From assembly GCA_963605745.1 (NCBI GenBank), contig CAVCWT010000060.1:1-9728 (forward strand): 9,728 bases of DNA. Reading direction: 5' to 3'. The DNA is from CAG-791 sp963605745. Lineage in GTDB: Bacteria; Bacillota; Clostridia; Lachnospirales; Lachnospiraceae. This document shows positions 5,273 to 9,683 of the stretch, piece by piece. The notes under the pieces were generated by a model. It saw only the letters and a program-made list of their open reading frames with translations. It was not told where the DNA came from and did not search any database. A program made the position numbers and the translations under genes. Every line of letters begins with the position of its first letter. Within the stretch, counting starts at the first letter, position 1.

Positions 5273-5994
5273 TCTTGTTTCTCCTCTTCATACGCTTTTA
5301 TTGTCCTTTTGATGATATCCCCGCCGTAGCTGTCCTTGGTCATCTCCAAAAAATCTTTTGTGGTCATGTCTGCGTCCAGATCAATCCCATGATCCTGCGC
5401 AAATGTTGTTCTCCCTTGCAGGCAGCTTCCGGTCAGCCGGTGGTGCCAGTCGAAAAAGTCCCGGTTTGGATACCTCTCATTGAGTTCATGAGCCTCCATA
5501 AACTTTTTGATTCGTTCCGTTTCCGGCATGTCATCAAACAGCTTTGCCAGCAGCGCATCCCGTGCCTCTCGCAACGTTTCCCCGTGCGCGAATTTGCCGT
5601 CCTGCTTTACGACATAGCATTTTTCTGTGGTCAAGTCTGATTTGATGATTCTTCCCAACGCGTAGGCATCGTGGCACACATCAATTAGTGTCCTCATTCC
5701 ATCAATCCGATAGACCGTCTGCCCGTTCAGCGCCTTGATTCCGTACCCGTCCCCGGACCCGTCCCCGTACCCGTCCCCGGACCCGTCCCCGTACCCGTAC
5801 CCGTCCCCGGACCCGGACCCGTACCCGGACCCGGACCCGTACCCGTACCCGTACCCGTACCCGTACCCGTACCCGGACCCGTACCCGTACCCGGACCCGT
5901 CCCCGGACCCGTACCCGTACCCGTCCCCGTACCCGTACCCGTACCCGATATCCAGAAATGCATTGATTTTCTCCTCAAGCGTTAAGCTTTCCAT
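5269..5994 (-). CDS. phage protein with 34 Gly-(Tyr/Asp/Ser) repeats and a DUF7666-associated C-terminal domain
   Basis: A 241-residue protein in three parts. Residues 1-16 are a short helix (MESLTLEEKINAFLDI). Residues 17-84 are 34 dipeptides Gly-X, with X = Tyr 18 times, Ser 9 and Asp 7. The rest is a folded domain: NGQTVYRIDGMRTLIDV, a CYVVKQDGKFAHGETLREA block, an RIKKFMEAHELNERYP helix, then DFFDWHHRLTGSC, HGIDLDADMTTKDFLEMT and SYGGDIIKR. I know this C-terminal pattern from clostridial phage proteins where it often follows a DUF7666 N-terminal domain and a GYG-type linker; here that N-terminal domain is absent. The His pair and LTGSC suggest a binding or catalytic site but no function is known to me. 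GAGGGGG lies seven bases before the ATG. It overlaps the DUF6948 gene by 13 bases. Confidence 0.85.
   Translation of the reverse strand: MESLTLEEKINAFLDIGYGYGYGDGYGYGSGDGSGYGYGSGYGYGYGYGYGYGSGSGYGSGSGDGYGYGDGSGDGYGDGSGDGYGIKALNGQTVYRIDGMRTLIDVCHDAYALGRIIKSDLTTEKCYVVKQDGKFAHGETLREARDALLAKLFDDMPETERIKKFMEAHELNERYPNRDFFDWHHRLTGSCLQGRTTFAQDHGIDLDADMTTKDFLEMTKDSYGGDIIKRTIKAYEEEKQE
5743..5946 (-). repeat. 34-unit hexamer array (GGGTAC, GGGGAC, GGGTCC), G-quadruplex-prone
   Basis: Exactly 204 bases, 34 uninterrupted hexamers, in frame with the host gene. On the coding (minus) strand every unit is GGG followed by TAC (18), TCC (9) or GAC (7). Six GGGTAC units stand in a row in the middle (5839-5874). 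GGG tracts recur every six bases with 3-base loops, the classic pattern for a G-quadruplex in the coding DNA strand and in the mRNA. Such an array should expand and contract by slippage in steps that keep the frame. Confidence 0.97.
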
Positions 5995-6269
5995 GGCCTG
6001 ACCCCCTCAATGGACTGAACTGCCGCATCCGTACACAGCAGAATTTCGATTGCGTCCAGAACCTCCAGGCTACCTACTGTCACGGTAAACCTGCAACACT
6101 CCGGCTCCTTTACGCCCTCCTGCGCCAGCTGCAACAGGCTCGCTGCCCCTTCCCAATACCACAGGCACCGTGCATTTTTCATTACCACGTTCTGCCCGTC
6201 CTTCTTTTTGATTTCTCCATAAAACACGCCGCTTCTGTCGCATCTCACAATGTACTTCTGATTTCCCAT
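5982..6269 (-). CDS. DUF6948-like phage protein
   Basis: A 95-residue protein of the pattern I know as DUF6948: KYIVRCDRSGVFYGEIKKKDG at the N-terminus, VVMKNARCLWYWEGAASLLQLA (residues 28-49), CRFTVTVGSLEVLDAIEILLCTDAA (59-83) and a final SIEGVRPWKA. It looks like a small beta-rich fold with two or three helices. Function is unknown; in clostridial phages it is common close to the DUF7666/GYG type of protein, as here. AAGGA lies seven bases upstream of the ATG. The end overlaps the start of the GYG-repeat gene by 13 bases. Confidence 0.85.
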   Translation of the reverse strand: MGNQKYIVRCDRSGVFYGEIKKKDGQNVVMKNARCLWYWEGAASLLQLAQEGVKEPECCRFTVTVGSLEVLDAIEILLCTDAAVQSIEGVRPWKA

Positions 6270-6306
6270 GGTCTTTCCTTTCTGCGTTTCAGCGCGCCCG
6301 CTTATT

Positions 6307-6483
6307 TTATTGTTCTCCCCGAATTCGGTACGGCACTATCGCCGTATACCTCTTGCTTCGGATTCTCTCCTGTTCCTTCGCTGCTCTGATTCTCTCCCGC
6401 TCCCTGCGGAACTTTATGTATCTCTCGCAGCTGTCGTGGCATATCTCGTGCCGGTCTGGGTAATCCTTACACGGCGCGTTCAT
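6307..6483 (-). CDS. small Cys/His protein (58 residues), likely zinc binding
   Basis: A 58-residue, very basic protein. The N-terminus holds C5-K-D-Y-P-D-R-H12 and C15-H16-D-S-C19-E-R-Y, a pattern (CKD.PDRH..CH..CE.Y) I know from many small clostridial phage proteins and likely to bind zinc. The rest is a charged helix rich in Arg and Glu, ending IRGEQ. AAGGAGG is 12 bases upstream of the ATG, inside the end of the preceding gene, with which it overlaps by 17 bases. Function unknown. Confidence 0.8.
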   Translation of the reverse strand: MNAPCKDYPDRHEICHDSCERYIKFRRERERIRAAKEQERIRSKRYTAIVPYRIRGEQ

Positions 6484-6616
6484 TTTGTTTCAGCGCCTCC
6501 TTGATTGCCTCCGGACCCGCTGCCCGGATGTACTCCATCCATGCTCTCTCCTGATCCTTGGGGCTGATTGGATCAGCCCGGATAATCGCCTGATCTGACC
6601 TCCTGACCTCAATCAT
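6467..6616 (-). CDS. small protein of unknown function (49 residues)
   Basis: A 49-residue protein starting MIEVRRSDQAIIRADPISPK; the rest looks like one amphipathic helix with a short extension (DQERAWMEYIRAAGPEAIKEAL). Start at 6616: GGAGG lies eight bases upstream and the ATG overlaps the TGA of the preceding gene by eight bases. The same frame is open further upstream, but that part is Cys/Trp-rich and reads as a shadow of the neighbouring gene. I do not recognise a family. Confidence 0.68.
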   Translation of the reverse strand: MIEVRRSDQAIIRADPISPKDQERAWMEYIRAAGPEAIKEALKQNERAV

Positions 6617-6824
6617 CGTCCTGCCCTCCCAACACAACCACCAGTGTTTTGTCCTCAACATGCCAGCTCTGCACACTATGCAGCAGCACCCATGTTGGAA
6701 GCATCGTTGTTTCGTGCGCCTCCCCATGCAGGATGAACCGCCATGTATCTGCCCACACCAGCGCTGCCAGAAAATCCGGGTCCTCTCCAGCTTTCTGCCA
6801 TACATTATTTTCTGCCACTTTCAT
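6609..6824 (-). CDS. small protein of unknown function (71 residues)
   Basis: A 71-residue acidic protein with many tryptophans. After a helix-like start (MKVAENNVWQKAG) comes FLAALVWADTWRFILHG, then alternating hydrophobic strands (PTWVLLHSVQSWHV, KTLVVVLGG) and an acidic end QDDD. It may be a small alpha/beta protein; I see no known motif and no signal peptide. AGGAG stands about six bases upstream of the ATG. It lies between the lipoprotein gene and the 49-residue gene, overlapping the latter. Confidence 0.7.
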   Translation of the reverse strand: MKVAENNVWQKAGEDPDFLAALVWADTWRFILHGEAHETTMLPTWVLLHSVQSWHVEDKTLVVVLGGQDDD

Positions 6825-6834
6825 GCTGTTCTCC

Positions 6835-7236
6835 TCAGTCCAGTGTCGGTTTTACCGCTCCGCCTACCAGCGATTCCGGCAGGATGGAAACCTCATAGTG
6901 ATATGGATCCACATCAGCCCCGGACACATCCTGCACAATGTAGGTGGTCCATTCGCTCAGATAGATAAAATCCTTTTTGTATGTGTTTTCTCCTATCTCG
7001 CTGATAATCGTCAGTTCGTTTTTGTCGCTGTTCTGCATGGAAAAGGTTCCCGTCAGCTCATAGAGCACCTGGTTGTTCCTCACGTTGATTACCGTGATCT
7101 TCCGCTCCACGTTGAAGTTATTGGCTTCCTTCGACACATTATGGCTCACCATGCAGCTTTTTGTGCAGCCGGTCAACACCAATGCGCACATGGTGCTGAC
7201 CGCCGCCAGTTTAATTCCCCGCTTCCAGTTCTTCAC
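6835..7236 (-). CDS. beta-sandwich phage lipoprotein
   Basis: A 133-residue lipoprotein. The signal peptide has a basic start (KNWKRGIK), a hydrophobic core and a perfect lipobox L21-T-G-C24, so Cys24 would carry the lipid and the protein would sit on the outer face of the cell membrane. The mature part (VSHNVSKEANNFNVERKITV, NQVLYELTGTFSM, YKKDFIYLSEWTTYIVQDVSG, YEVSILPESL) is strand-rich and matches the beta-sandwich lipoproteins I know from phages of Gram-positive bacteria. Such proteins are plausible superinfection-exclusion factors, but that role is inferred. The start codon is GTG, six bases after AAGGAGGAG-type ribosome binding sequence, and lies 26 bases inside the preceding gene. Confidence 0.86.
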   Translation of the reverse strand: MKNWKRGIKLAAVSTMCALVLTGCTKSCMVSHNVSKEANNFNVERKITVINVRNNQVLYELTGTFSMQNSDKNELTIISEIGENTYKKDFIYLSEWTTYIVQDVSGADVDPYHYEVSILPESLVGGAVKPTLD

Positions 7237-7372
7237 CCTTCTCCTCCTTCTTCTGGTTCGCCCGCTCCGCTGCTTCCTCGATTTTTGCGAGAAAATAGCC
7301 CTTGTCGAACTCCGTCAGCTTCGGAAACCCGTCCCGGATTACCTCCGCCATCTTCTGTTCCTGCTCAGACAT
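7211..7372 (-). CDS. small protein of unknown function (53 residues)
   Basis: A 53-residue charged protein. The centre, VIRDGFPKLTEFDKGYFLAK (11-30), has the look of a conserved phage motif; the C-terminus is Lys/Glu-rich. The ATG overlaps the TGA of the preceding gene by eight bases and AGAGG lies upstream. Its 3' end covers the ribosome binding site and start of the lipoprotein gene. Part of this stretch codes in two frames, which supports coupled translation. No function assigned. Confidence 0.72.
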   Translation of the reverse strand: MSEQEQKMAEVIRDGFPKLTEFDKGYFLAKIEEAAERANQKKEEKGEELEAGN

Positions 7373-7556
7373 TTGTTTCACCTCTTTCGTTTGTGCCCGT
7401 AATTTCTATCCCAATCCCTCTTGATTCCAGGCGCAGGGCTTCCGTCAAGTCCCTCACCTGATAAGTCGCGTTGCTTAGCTCGATGAGCGCTTTCGCCAGC
7501 GTCTCCGACGTGTCCTGCATTTTATCCAGGTCTTTCAGATCGGTTTTACTATCCAT
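7365..7556 (-). CDS. small acidic protein of unknown function (63 residues)
   Basis: A 63-residue protein, mostly one predicted helix: MDSKTDLKDLDKMQDTSETL then KALIELSNATYQVRDLTEAL up to about residue 44, followed by a short tail. It looks like a coiled-coil or oligomerisation element. AAAGGAG stands nine bases upstream of the ATG. It is the first gene of the continuous minus-strand block left of the antisense gene at 7630-7842. A minus-strand TTGACA at 7626-7621 could be a -35 box for it, but the -10 at the right distance is poor, so transcription may come from the 8.15 kb promoter. Confidence 0.72.
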   Translation of the reverse strand: MDSKTDLKDLDKMQDTSETLAKALIELSNATYQVRDLTEALRLESRGIGIEITGTNERGETNV

Positions 7557-7576
7557 CCTTGTTTTCTCCTTTTCTC

Positions 7577-7605
7577 TTGTCCTTTCTCTCTCTTTGTGCT
7601 ACAAT
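7577..7605 (+). promoter_or_regulatory. promoter for the antisense gene at 7630
   Basis: TTGTCC (7577-7582), 17 bases, TACAAT (7600-7605), with a TG extension just before the -10. The predicted start near 7612 falls right at the ribosome binding site, leaving a leader of about 18 bases. Confidence 0.62.
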
Positions 7606-7629
7606 CTCCCTGAAAGGAGGTGTCAATCA

Positions 7630-7842
7630 TTGCCTACAAAAAACTCCGAATTCCTGATGAACGAACTCGCTGCCATTTACACCGCGCTTGAAAGTCAGAT
7701 TGAAGACTGCGAATCTTTTCTGTCCGATTCATCCGTTTCCTTGTCTGAAAAACGTTCCGTCATGGATTCCTTGAAATATAGCAAGTCTGCGCTCCAAAAA
7801 CTCGACGCTATTTTTTCTGCGGACTCGCTCAGTCCTCAATGA
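7630..7842 (+). CDS. small antisense-oriented protein of unknown function (70 residues)
   Basis: A 70-residue acidic, helical protein, on the opposite strand to its neighbours. TTG at 7630 is the likely start: AAAGGAGGTG ends about eight bases before it and a promoter with an extended -10 lies just upstream. The protein reads as two or three helices (FLMNELAAIYTALESQIED; SEKRSVMDSLKYSKSALQKL) and probably forms a bundle or dimer. I do not recognise it. Its last 14 bases overlap the end of the convergent gene at 7829-8107. A polymerase coming from the minus early promoter would have to cross this gene in antisense. Confidence 0.74.
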   Translation: MPTKNSEFLMNELAAIYTALESQIEDCESFLSDSSVSLSEKRSVMDSLKYSKSALQKLDAIFSADSLSPQ

Positions 7843-8107
7843 AGTTGGCAGACAAGATACGTTCCAGTCTCTTTCTGTTTTCTTGCTTCCGCTGCTCTTG
7901 CAATGTCACTGCATCAGTCTGGACTCCCAGTCGTTTTTCTGCCTGTTCTTCCTCCTGAAAAATGATTCGGTACTCTGCGTTTTCGTGTTTCCGTGCCCAG
8001 CGCGTTAGTTCCATAATCTTTCTCAGCATTTCAGGCGTTCCCGCCGCACAGATTATGATGTCTGGCTTTTTCCCTTCATGGTCGCCTCTGCTTCGGATTA
8101 TCTCCAT
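7829..8107 (-). CDS. first gene of the early operon, unknown function (92 residues)
   Basis: A 92-residue protein. The first part has an alternating strand PDIIICAAGTPEMLRKIMEL (residues 15-34), which looks like the start of a small alpha/beta fold; the second part is a long charged helix (EEEQAEKRLGVQTDAVTL ... RKQENRKRLERIL). It is the first gene after the minus-strand promoter of the switch, where phages often encode Cro, an anti-repressor or an excision factor, but no HTH is visible. GGAAGGAGGGGG lies just before the ATG. Not recognised. Confidence 0.75.
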   Translation of the reverse strand: MEIIRSRGDHEGKKPDIIICAAGTPEMLRKIMELTRWARKHENAEYRIIFQEEEQAEKRLGVQTDAVTLQEQRKQENRKRLERILSANFIED

Positions 8108-8142
8108 CCTCTCCCCCTCCTTCCTTCGTTTTATCTTCTATG

Positions 8143-8180
8143 GCTATAATATATATCCATTATAGCTATTTGTCAATAGC
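8143..8180. promoter_or_regulatory. two operator-like inverted repeats over the early promoter
   Basis: GCTATAAT (8143-8150) and ATTATAGC (8159-8166) form a perfect 8-bp inverted repeat. GCTATT (8165-8170) and AATAGC (8175-8180) form a second, 6-bp one. The first covers the -10 and the second the -35 of the minus early promoter, as expected for repressor binding sites. Confidence 0.66.
8148..8176 (-). promoter_or_regulatory. early promoter, minus strand
   Basis: TTGACA (8176-8171), 17-base spacer, TATATT (8153-8148): six and five matches to consensus. It drives the early operon leftwards; the leader to the ATG at 8107 would be about 34 bases. Confidence 0.82.
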
Positions 8181-8195
8181 TTTTTTGATTTTTTC

Positions 8196-8224
8196 TTGAC
8201 ATCTATATCTTTTATTGCTATTAT
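8196..8224 (+). promoter_or_regulatory. repressor promoter, plus strand
   Basis: TTGACA (8196-8201), 17-base spacer, TATTAT (8219-8224) with a TG extension. It is divergent from the early promoter, with the -35 boxes 20 bases apart, and feeds the CI-like gene. Confidence 0.83.
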
Positions 8225-8237
8225 ATATTCAGATAGG
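8217..8237. promoter_or_regulatory. imperfect third operator-like site
   Basis: GCTAT (8217-8221) faces ATAGG (8233-8237), repeating the GCTAT half-site of the two operators to the left with one mismatch. It covers the -10 of the repressor promoter and touches the ribosome binding site, so it may serve autoregulation. Confidence 0.42.
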
Positions 8238-8247
8238 AGGTGATCTT

Positions 8248-8622
8248 ATGTCTCTTGGCAGCAGAATCCGGTTCGTTCGTTCGCAAGCTGGATTGAATCA
8301 GACGGAATTCGGGCGAAGAATCGGAGCTGCTCAAAACACCGTTTCTGCATGGGAAAAAGATAAAGTCATTCCAGCTGATTCCGCAATCGTCAGCATTTGT
8401 CGTACTTTTAACGTTCGACAAAATTGGCTTTTAACCGGTGAAGAACCCATGGAGGTCCATCAGCCAAAGGACGACGTTCTGGTTGACTTTTTCAATTCCG
8501 TCTTGGACAATCAATCAGAATCTGTGCGCAAGCGTTTCATTTCTTCTCTGGCCGCTTTTACACCGGAGGATTGGGAAAACGCCGCTGCACTCATGCAGAA
8601 GCTTGTAAAAGGAATGGAGTAG
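8248..8622 (+). CDS. CI-like XRE repressor without a protease domain
   Basis: A 124-residue lysogeny repressor. The N-terminal XRE helix-turn-helix spans about residues 4-66: IRFVRSQAGLNQTEFGRRIG, then QNTVSAWEKDK as recognition helix region, and FNVRQNWLLTGEEP as the typical end. The C-terminal part (75-124) is helical and likely oligomerises. There is no S24 peptidase-like domain, so induction by RecA-driven self-cleavage is not expected; an anti-repressor or host signal is more likely. The start at 8248 is set by AGATAGGAGGTG five or so bases before; its promoter and operators lie just upstream and the terminator overlaps its last codons. Confidence 0.92.
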   Translation: MSLGSRIRFVRSQAGLNQTEFGRRIGAAQNTVSAWEKDKVIPADSAIVSICRTFNVRQNWLLTGEEPMEVHQPKDDVLVDFFNSVLDNQSESVRKRFISSLAAFTPEDWENAAALMQKLVKGME

Positions 8623-8653
8623 GGTTCGCCCTGCTCCATTCCTTTTGTTTTTT
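8611..8653 (+). terminator. strong intrinsic terminator overlapping the repressor stop codon
   Basis: A 14-bp stem (8611-8624 with 8629-8642, one G-U pair) closes a TTCG tetraloop and is followed by TTTTGTTTTTT. The last four codons and TAG of the repressor gene lie inside the stem. Confidence 0.95.
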
Positions 8654-8677
8654 GACCTGTCGATTTGTCCCCATCTG

Positions 8678-8706
8678 TTGCCATTTTCTTCTTTTTATGC
8701 TATTCT
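8678..8706 (+). promoter_or_regulatory. promoter of the membrane protein gene
   Basis: TTGCCA (8678-8683), 17 bases, TATTCT (8701-8706), with a TG extension before the -10. It stands after the repressor terminator, giving the next gene its own transcript, probably active in the lysogen. Confidence 0.6.
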
Positions 8707-8737
8707 CGTTTTATCAAATAAAAAGGGGAGATTTACC

Positions 8738-9064
8738 ATGCCTGAAAACTTTGTTCCTGAAAACTCTACCGCATCCTTCCTGAAGGTAATTGCCTTTATC
8801 GTCGGCATTGCCGGTGTTGTTGCCTCTCTTATCCTCGGCAATTCGCTTGCCATTGTGGAACTTGCCGAATACTCTTGGGAGGAACCTGTGTCTCACTACA
8901 ACTGGTCTGTTGCAATTGCTGGTATCTGTCTTTCCGTTGTCGCCTGTCTTTTTATTTATGCCTTTGGCGAGATCGTGAACCTGCTCCAGCGGAATCTTGA
9001 CGCACAGAACGCGCTTGCCGCCCAGCTCCGTCAGCCTGCGGAACCCACGAAAACCGAAAAATGA
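8738..9064 (+). CDS. two-helix membrane protein of the lysogeny module
   Basis: A 108-residue integral membrane protein. Two helices are clear: about residues 15-38 (LKVIAFIVGIAGVVASLILG) and 56-80 (WSVAIAGICLSVVACLFIYAF). The short loop between is acidic (ELAEYSWEEPVSHY). The C-terminal tail is helical then charged (NLLQRNLDAQNALAAQLRQ). With both ends probably cytoplasmic this is a hairpin membrane protein. AAAAGGGGAG stands seven bases before the ATG. It lies next to the repressor on the same strand with its own promoter, a usual place for lysogenic conversion or superinfection-exclusion genes. Family not recognised. Confidence 0.83.
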   Translation: MPENFVPENSTASFLKVIAFIVGIAGVVASLILGNSLAIVELAEYSWEEPVSHYNWSVAIAGICLSVVACLFIYAFGEIVNLLQRNLDAQNALAAQLRQPAEPTKTEK

Positions 9065-9067
9065 CCG

Positions 9068-9103
9068 AAAAAAGAGCGGGATTTTCTCCCGCTCCTTTCT
9101 TTA
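9068..9103. terminator. bidirectional terminator between convergent genes
   Basis: GAGCGGGA (9074-9081) pairs perfectly with TCCCGCTC (9087-9094) around a 5-base loop. On the minus strand TTTTTT follows directly (9073-9068); on the plus strand the tail is CTTTCTTTATT. It can end both the membrane protein transcript and the minus-strand cluster from the right. Confidence 0.88.
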
Positions 9104-9208
9104 TTCTTTCTCCACCCGCAGCTGTGCAAATCTCATGATCAGCCATAAATCCCGTTCGTCCTGGCACTGGTCCGCCAGCCGCTTGATTTCGTCTCTGTAG
9201 CTATCCAC
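9101..9208 (-). CDS. very small protein (35 residues), unknown function
   Basis: A 35-residue helical protein (start DSYRDEIKRLADQCQDERD, then LWLIMRFAQLRVEKE). The start is GTG with AGGAGG six bases upstream, inside the end of the preceding gene, which it overlaps by eight bases. The pattern (a charged helix, DQCQDE.DL, then IMRFA) is like short proteins I know from clostridial phages, often near the lysogeny module. Its stop abuts the bidirectional terminator. Confidence 0.7.
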   Translation of the reverse strand: MDSYRDEIKRLADQCQDERDLWLIMRFAQLRVEKE

Positions 9209-9461
9209 TTTTGCCCTCCTGACTTTTTGCGTATGCTGCCATATCCTTAAGTGCTTCACTTTGCTCCAGATCATAGATGGTATTGATCAGCTTGTAGCAG
9301 TCCTGCATTTGGTTTTCTATGCTTTCGTCCTGCTGGATTTTCTCAAACATCTGGTTTGCCCGCTCCGTTGCTTCTTTCTCCCAACCGCACATATATAGCT
9401 GTTTGATTCCTATCGTTTCTGTTATGTATCCCTTTGTTGCCATTTGTCTTAGTTTCTCCAT
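9201..9461 (-). CDS. unknown helical protein, overlapping the DUF7666-like gene out of frame
   Basis: From about 9392 leftwards this frame reads as a genuine protein: CGWEKEATERANQMFEKIQQ, then a helix with DCYKLINTIYDLEQSEALKD and the end QEGKSG. It shares 119 bases with the end of the DUF7666-like gene in another frame. The start is uncertain: ATG 9461 has GAGGT about nine bases upstream, and ATGs at 9443 or 9392 have weaker sites. It may be an independent overlapping gene (86 residues from 9461), or the true C-terminus of the DUF7666-like protein, reached by a frameshift. No family recognised. Confidence 0.55.
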   Translation of the reverse strand: MEKLRQMATKGYITETIGIKQLYMCGWEKEATERANQMFEKIQQDESIENQMQDCYKLINTIYDLEQSEALKDMAAYAKSQEGKSG

Positions 9462-9666
9462 CAGCCACAACCTCGGCGAACTCGGTAAATTCGCCGTTGT
9501 CGTTAATAAGCGGATAGTATTCCAGCACATCCATAGGGTTCTGGCAAAAGTGCATGCCGCATTTGCAAAGCTCGGCTTTCGGCTCCTCAAACGTTGTGTT
9601 TTCGGCGTACTGCTTGCCATTACAAACAAGCCCTGGGTTAAACGCCTTATAGCCTTTGATTTCCAT
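9343..9666 (-). CDS. DUF7666-like phage protein, possibly truncated
   Basis: A 107-residue protein. Residues 1-75 match the N-terminal domain I know as DUF7666: MEIKGYKAFNPGLVCNGKQY, then FEEPKAELCKCGMHFCQNPM (26-45), LEYYPL and FAEVVADGETKT (63-74). The CKCGMHFC stretch, with C34, C36, H39 and C41, may bind metal. After about residue 80 the sequence turns basic and less protein-like, while another frame takes over. In related phage proteins this domain is followed by a GYG-type linker and the C-terminal domain that here is found in the gene at 5269-5994. AAAGGAGG stands ten bases before the ATG. Function unknown. Confidence 0.75.
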   Translation of the reverse strand: MEIKGYKAFNPGLVCNGKQYAENTTFEEPKAELCKCGMHFCQNPMDVLEYYPLINDNGEFTEFAEVVADGETKTNGNKGIHNRNDRNQTAIYVRLGERSNGAGKPDV

Positions 9667-9683
9667 TGTGCAAATTCCTCCTT

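Noticed and set aside
5743..5946. CRISPR array or integration-type direct repeats
   Set aside because: The units are six bases long, contiguous and in frame, with no spacers.
5735..6001. Plus-strand frame reading as a Pro-Tyr/Ser/Asp repeat protein
   Set aside because: The same hexamer array gives repeats in any frame. The minus-strand Gly-X frame has a good start, a folded domain after the repeat and neighbours in the same direction.
6649..7461. A 270-codon open frame on the plus strand
   Set aside because: It is the antisense shadow of the lipoprotein and its small neighbours; it has no ribosome binding site and ends in Ser/Pro-rich low-complexity sequence.
7598..7626. Minus-strand promoter with a perfect TTGACA
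   Set aside because: The hexamer at the proper distance (TGTAGC) is a poor -10; kept only as a remark.
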